Below the pieces are notes generated by a model. The model ran no database searches. It had not been told where the DNA came from and saw only the letters and a list, made by a program, of their open reading frames with translations. Below, piece by piece: positions 1 through 6,600 of a stretch of 11,917 nt of DNA (position 1 is its first letter; each line of letters begins with the position of its first letter). The stretch covers positions 17,064 through 28,980 of the forward strand of contig LSYV01000246.1 of the NCBI GenBank assembly GCA_001584585.1, read 5' to 3'. The position numbers and the translations under genes are program-made. This stretch comes from Gonium pectorale (Eukaryota > Chlorophyta > Chlorophyceae > Chlamydomonadales > Volvocaceae).

Positions 1-543
1 ACCAACAGAAAGCTTTCTTGCTGGGTACGAGCGGTGGGGCGGCGGGTGTGTGTGGTGGGGGGGGTGGGGGTATGGCGGCCGGAGGCGGGGGGTCTCCACG
101 GGTATGGCATTAGAATCCGTGGCATTCTGCCTCGCGGGGCTTCAGCACATCGGTTCTGGGCGCGGCAGCCCCCGAGATGTGGAGCGGGCGCCGGAGAGAC
201 CGGAACGTGAAACATTCGGGGCCGGAGGTTGCCGGTGTATTCGCGCGTGTGGGCGTGAGACACGAGGCGAGGACCCAGGGGGAGAGCGAGGGCGGAGCGG
301 GGGCGGTTGCCTGCTTGCGGGAGGGTGGACGCGCGCAGGCCGGGCACGGCAACGGACGGGCTGCGCTTAGGGTGGGGATGGCAGGGGACACGCGGCCAAC
401 ACAACACCCGTACGCAAACTGCAACTCGCCGGCGTGCCCCCTACTGCGCCCCCCCTCCCTCCTCCTCCCCCCCCCTCCTCCCCCGTCCCCAACCCCCCTG
501 CCCACCACCACGCACACCCGCCCACGCCCCTGAGCCCCCTCAC
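1..543 (-). other. Intron 10 of the TPR gene, probably with the next exon at the edge
   Basis: The segment starts with a good donor (GTGAGG at 543-538). It has no stretch that continues the TPR pattern in any frame. A plausible acceptor is CCGCTCGTACCCAG at 34-21 (minus strand). The exon would then start at 20 and read QESFLL before the window ends. Other AGs at 18/17 and 14/13 are possible. An internal acceptor near 362 (CCCTAAGCGCAG) leads into frames that do not look like protein. No TGTAA-type polyadenylation signal stands out. Confidence 0.4.
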
Positions 544-657
544 CCGCGTGTAGTCCCGGATGGCGCTCTCGTACTCGCCCATGCGCCGGAAGCAGTGCGC
601 GCGGCGGCTGTAGCTGAGCAGGTCGCCCGGGTCCAGCGTGATGGCGCGGCTAAGGTC
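544..657 (-). CDS. TPR gene exon 10 (TPR11 end, TPR12 start), last exon resolved
   Basis: 114 nt, 38 codons, phase 0 at both ends. Acceptor GGCCCCGCCCCCAG|GACCTT, donor TACACGCGG|GTGAGG. It encodes DLSRAITLDPGDLLSYSRRA and HCFRRMGEYESAIRDYTR. The repeat is interrupted in helix B, so at least one more exon must follow. It is not clearly visible in the remaining 543 nt. Confidence 0.9.
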
Positions 658-3600
658 CTGGGGGCGGGGCCGGCGGCGCGGGGGTGGGTGGGTGGGAGGG
701 ACCGCGCGTGGCTTGGAGTGAAACGACGCATGTGTACGAGCGTAAGCGCGAAAGTAAGGGTGTCGTTGTAGGACCCAGCTCCAGAGGTAGTCGAAGGGGT
801 GATGTCCCTGCATGTCAGTTCGGCGGCGACCACCACCGTAGCCCCCGATGCGGCCCAGAATTCTCTCTGGGGTGACCCTATGCAATGCCGTGCTGGGGTG
901 CTGCACTCGCGCACGTGTGTGGGGGCGGGGGGGGGAAGGGTGACTCAGTCTGTGTGTGGGGGGGGGGGCATGTGGGGTGCGTTTGGGGTACGGGCTGTTT
1001 CGGGGGAGAGAGCAGGGGGGTAGCGCCGGCGGGCGGCGCCAAAGGCCAGCAGCCCGGGCGCAGCGAGCGAGGGGGGCCCGCTGGCGCAGCGAGCGAGGGA
1101 GGGCCCCACCTGCACCGCGCCGTGGTGGTCCCCCAGCTCCCTCCGCGCCTGCGCCCGGTTGCGGAAGAGCGTGGCGCTGGGCGGCTGCATCAGCTCCACC
1201 GCGCGGTCCAGGTCCGCCAGCGCCTCCGCCAGGCGGCCGCAGCTCTGCAGCAGCACGCCGCGGGCGTTGTACGACTGCGCGCAGGCGGGGTCGGCGGCGA
1301 TGGCGCGGCCAAAGTCCTCGATGGCCAGGGCGGGCCTGCGGGGGTGGGGGGGGGGGTGAGGGGGTGAGGGGGGGTGCACGGCGGGGTGGAACGGTGGGGA
1401 GCAGCAGCAGGGGGGGGGCATAAGACGCGCAAACGCCGGGGGGGGGCGGGGAGATAGACACGGACGCGATGGTGATGGAGGGGGTCAGGAACAGGAGGAG
1501 GAGGCGCTATGGGGACGCCAGAACTCCATCCGGAAAGCCGCGGGGCAGGCCACTAGCAACTCGAAGCCCCGCCGATGAGGCCCTCATGGCGCTTCTCCAG
1601 ACACTTTTTCCCCAAAGAGACATCTCCTCAACAGGGAACTTTGCAAGTTGGGAACACGGGGGGGAGCAGCAGTGGGTGGGTTGTTGGGTGCGAGGGGACA
1701 CGGTAGTGCTGGTGGGGGGGGTTGCGGAGATGGCGCTTGTGTGTGGGAGGGGCGGGGTCGTGGTGCAGCCGACACTCCAGGGACCGCCCCCCCACCCCCC
1801 ACCCCACCCCACACACACATACACGGTCGCGCGCTCATTGACAGCCTTGCCCGACGGCCCGGCCGGCCTGTGTGTAGAGAGTGTACGGCGTACGGCAACA
1901 CGGCAGGCACGCGGCCCGCCCGCTCTGCCTCCCGGCCGCACCTGCCGTTCCGTTCGTGCAGGCTGCCGCGGTTGTGCAGCGCGGTGGCGTTGCCGGGCTC
2001 CATCTCGAGGGCGCGAGTGTAGTCCTCGATGGCCTGAGGGCGTGGCGTGGCGGGGCAGGGTGTGTGTTTGTGTGTATGTGTGTGTGGGGGGGGGCGCGGG
2101 GGACCAGAATAGGAAAATGCGTCCTCATTTCAAAGGCCCGAGGCGCATGCAATCCCGATCCACCCGGGCGAAGTGACGGAAAAGCCGCCACCGCCCCATC
2201 GTCCCATTCGGCCCTGAACCAGCCCGTGAGCCAAGAGAAAGGACGAAAAGCGAGGAAAAGAGTGGGACTGGGGTAACGACACTCTCCCCGAAGCCGGCGG
2301 CGCTCGTATCCCGTCCCAGAAGCTAAGAGCTGAGGGGCGAAGGGGGGGGCCGGCGCGGCAGGTTGCGAGGCCCTCCTCCCGATGGTCCGTCGCATTCATG
2401 TACCACCAGGAGCGGCGGGGAGAGGTGTTGAAGGGAAAGGGGAATGAGCAACGATGTGCTGGGCGCCAGCAGCGTATGTCCCGTCCGGCGGCCAAGCCGC
2501 TCTTTGCCTCCGGGGGAGCGGGGGAGGCCAGGTGGCGTGGGGCCAGGGATCAGGGAGCGAGGGGGGAGAGGCGGCGAGGCCAAACTCCGCATGCACGGCG
2601 GCGCGCACCGGACCGCACCGCACGCGCGGGGTCGGGCGGGGGCTCTGGCGTTGCCCCACCCCCCAAAAAAAGACGCCCCTTCCTCCACCGACCAACACCA
2701 TCATCCGCACGCACTGCGGTTGGGCACTCAGTCGACCTCCGACTTCGGTGACGTCCCGCGACCCCCCCCCTCCTCCTCCCCCTGCCCCTGCCTCCCCCCT
2801 TCCCTCCCCTACCTCCGCCCACCCGGCTGCTTCCCTTTCTTGAGCCCGTCCGCCCCCCTCACCACCCCACCCGCTCATCCCCCGGCCCTGCGCCCGCCTG
2901 AATCCCCGTTCGATGCTGCCCTTCCCCCCCTTCCCCCGTTCGATGCTGCCCTTCCCCCCCCCTTCCCCCGTTCGATGCTGCCCTTTCTCCCCTTCTCCCG
3001 TTGCTCGCAGAACCCTTCTCACACCTGCCTCCCCCCACACACGCCACCACCACAACCCACGGAGCCCGCATCCATTCCTGCGCCGCGCCGTTCCTTCCCG
3101 ATCCACCTTGCGCGGCGCCGACCCCTCTGCCCCGCGCGCGCACACACACACACTCCCCTCCCAGCCGCCGCCCTCACCCCCGCCACCCCCGCCACCGCTG
3201 CATCCCGCCCACCTGCTCCACATGGTTGAGCCGGTCGTGGCAGAAGGCCCGGTTGTAGTAGGCCCGGCAGTGGCCGGGGTTCATCCGGATGGCGGCTGTG
3301 TAGTCGCAGATGGCCTCCTCGAACTTGCCCTACGGACAGCAGACGGGGGGAGGGGAGGCGGGGGAGGGGGGGATGTCGCCACACGGGGGAGGGGCGGGGG
3401 GAGCGGGCGCCGTGGGGCGGGCTCGCCGGCAGCGCCCAACGGGGTCGGCGGGTGGGGGGGTGGGGGGTGGGGGGCATTGGAAGGCATTCTCAGTAGAGAA
3501 GCCTGGGGGTCGGCGGGCTGAGGGGGGGGGGGAGAGCCGCCACCCGGGAGGCTCGGGGGGGGGCGGGTCCGCGCCGCAAGTGCAGACCTCCCCGAGCCAG

Positions 3601-6600
3601 GAGCCCTGTGACACCCCCCCCCACCCCGATGGCGTGCTGTTCCGACGCGCAGCAGGCGCTTCCTCCAGCCCCAGCCCCAGCAGCGCCCGCGCCAGCATTG
3701 CCCTCGGCCGCGCCCCCTTGCCCCCCCAAGGAAAGCGAGCGCCGCGGCGCCGCTCGACCCACGCCGGAAGTCCGGCGGGCGCATGCCCAGCCCCAGCGCC
3801 ACGTCAACTCAGGCCCCCTGGGCGCCCCCTGCTACCGCCCTGGGCCCCCAGTCCCGCCCACCCCTTCACTACCACCGCCCTGACCCCCGCGCACCCCGCC
3901 CTACCCCCCCCCCCGCGCACCCCTCCCAGTCCCCCGCACCTGCTTACGCAGCGCAAACCCGCGGTTGTGGTGGAAGTCGGGGTTGCCGGGCTCCAGGGCG
4001 ATGGCGGCGCTGAAGTCCTCCACCGCGCCCGCAAAGTCCTGCAGGGAGAGCGCGGGCGGCGGGCGGCAGCGTGGGCACGGGAGGCGTGTGGGGCGGCGGT
4101 CGCGAGGGCGGAGCGTGGGCTGGAGGAGCGGCACAGCTGGCCGTGCCAGCGCAGGTTGATGCGGGGGAGGGCGGGGGGCGGAGGCAGGGGGCGGGGGGCA
4201 GGTGCTAGGGACGGCCCCCGGGAGGGGCGAGGCAGCAAGGAGCTCTCGCACTGTGCGCGCCTCGCCGCCTCCCGGCGCCTGAAACACGGCCCCGCTGAGT
4301 GGTGCCGCCCACGGCTGCCGACCGCTGACACCGCCACAAACGGCTTCCCACGCGGGCGCGCCCCCCCCGCGCCCCGCCCTGGACGTGCCTGCAGGCGGTC
4401 CCGCGTGATGCCCCGGTTGTAGTAGGCGTAGGAGCTGTGCGGGTCCGCCGCCAGTGCCGCAGTGTAGTCCTCCACCGCCGCAGCCAGCTCGCCAAGCTGC
4501 CGGGCGGCAAAGCAGGGAGCGGTTTCGAGTGGGTGGGTGGGTGGGTGGGTAGGTGGGGGGGGGTCGTAGTCGTGGGTGGGGGGTCAGGGAATCGCAAGGC
4601 GTTGTGGGTGGGAGGGGGTAATGAAGAAGGGTGGGAGAGGGGGGCGCCTGGACATCGACATAGACAAGACGCACGTCGGGGCGTGTCGCTTCGGCCGGCG
4701 GCTAGGCAGGGAGCGGCCTCCCGCCCGCCCGCCCGTCACGTTGCGTCTCCGCGGCTGCCCCCGCCCCCCAACCACCCCCACCCACACGCTTTGTTTTCGT
4801 CACTTATATAGACCTGTTTTGTGCACACCTTTCCCCATACATAACCCACCCGGTCGTGCGTGAAGCCCCGGTTGAAGAGCGTCTTGAAGTGGCCCGGATC
4901 CAGCTCCAGCGCGCGGTCGTACTCGCGCACCGCCTCCTGTAGCCGGCCCTGCTGCCGCAGCGCAAAGGCGCGGGCGTTGATGGCATCCAGAAGCCGGTGC
5001 CTGGGGGGGAGGGCGGCAGAGGGTTGGAGGTCAGGGCGGGCCGGAGGGGGGCGGGAGGGGGGCCGGGGGGGGGGCGGGAGGGGAGCGCGGCGAGGCGGAG
5101 GGGGGTTGCTTAGTCCGTGAGAAAGCTGAGTGATGACCGACGCTGTGTGTCTGGGGGGGGCATGGGGGGGGGGGACATTGGGGGGGGGGCATGGGGGGGG
5201 GGGCATGGGGGGGGGACATGGGGGCCGCTTGCGCGCCCCGCTGGTAGCACAACCCGGGCTCACAGACGGGTGTGGCGGGGTCAGGTTGCAGTGGGGGTAG
5301 AGGATTGGAAGCCATGCTCAGTAGAGAAGCCCTGGTTGCAGTGGGGTGGGGCTGGGGCTGGGGCTGCACGCTGCACGCTGCGCGCCCGCGCGCACCTGCT
5401 GTTGGGGTCGGCGGCATCCGATGCGGCGCTCGAGGAGGAGGAGGTCGAGGGGCGCGACATCTCCAGCGCGCCCACCATGCCCCCGGTGCCGCCAGAGCCC
5501 CAGCCCTCCAGGGAGGCGGCAGCGCCGCCGCCCGCCGCCCCGCCCTGGCCCGCGCCGCCACCGCTGGCGCCGTCGACGCCACCCCCACCGCCACCGCCGC
5601 TGCTGCCGCCGTGGCCGTACGGTGTGTACATGCCGTACGGCGAGGCGTGCGGCGGGGGCAGCAGGGCGGGGGCGGACTGCTGCGGCCGCAGCTCGTAGGG
5701 CTGGTGGGTGGGCAGTCCGCCGTGATGGCCGCCGGGCTGCTGCGGCTGCGGCGGCTGGCGCTGCGGCGGCGGAAAGCTGGGCGTCAAGTGGGCGCCGCGC
5801 CCGTGGGGCCCCTCGCCGAACGCGCCCGCCGCCGGCGCGCCCCCCTTCGAGTAGCCGCCGCCGCTGACAGGGGTGAGACCCTGCCCGGGCGGCGCCTGCA
5901 AGGCGGCCCCTTGTTGCGCTGCAGCCGGCCGGGGCTGGCCGTTGTGTGCGGTGTGCTGCTGCGGGTGCTGCTGGTGGGGGTGGGGGTAGTTGTGGGACTG
6001 CTGCGAGTGCACGTGAGGCCCAGCCACGTGTGCGCCAGCCGGCTGCCGCGCCCGCACCGCCGACGTGGGGCGCTGGCCGGAGGCGGCGCCGGAGCGCCCG
6101 GCGGCCGGCAGCTCGGCGTCCTTTTGGAAGCAGCGCTCAAAGGGGCTCGGGGAGCGCAGCCCCAGGGCGGGCGGCTCCGCCACACCCGCAGCGCCGCGGC
6201 GGGGGCTGCGGCCGGGCTGGCGCTGCTGCTGCTGCAGTCGTTGGTGCGGCGGCGTGTGGTTCCGCGCCCGCCCCGCGCCCCTCGGTGCGGACTGCATGTG
6301 TCGCTGCTGCTGCTGCTGCGGCTGTTGTTGTTGCGGCTGCTGTGGGTTGTGCTGCGGACGCGCCTCCCCTGCGGAGCCGCTGCGAAGGTAGGGCTGCTGC
6401 TGCTGGTGGGCGGGCTGAGGGTGGTTCCGGGGCTGCTGCCAGGCCTCGTGCTGCATCGCCCACGGGGCGTCGGGGTGCTGCGGCAACGCGGCGCGGTGCG
6501 ACGGGGACGGCGCCCCGGGGGCGCGCCCGTTCGACTGCGGGCGGTGGTTTGCCGGCGCCCTGTCGTTCCCGGCCCCAGGCGCCAGGCGATGGCCGCCAGT

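Larger units (their letters stand above)
5001..5395 (-). other. Intron 3 of the TPR gene
   Basis: 395-nt intron from GTGCGC to CCCCCCCAG, phase 2. It contains the copy A element (5304-5335) near the donor and an extreme poly-G array on the plus strand (5153-5224). Confidence 0.82.

Noticed and set aside
367..1461. 364-codon minus-strand open frame covering exon 10 and intron 9 without a break
   Set aside because: Only the part at 657-544 carries TPR sequence. Exon 9 lies in a different frame, and the TPR spacing requires splicing from 1110 to 657.
3310..4422. 370-codon plus-strand open frame
   Set aside because: It runs antisense through exons 5 and 6 and three introns and has a low-complexity Pro/Arg/Gly composition. 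The TPR exons on the minus strand explain the region.
5127..5140. Box C-like word (GTGATGA) suggesting an intronic snoRNA
   Set aside because: It lies on the strand opposite the host gene, and no paired box D, terminal stem or guide region could be identified.
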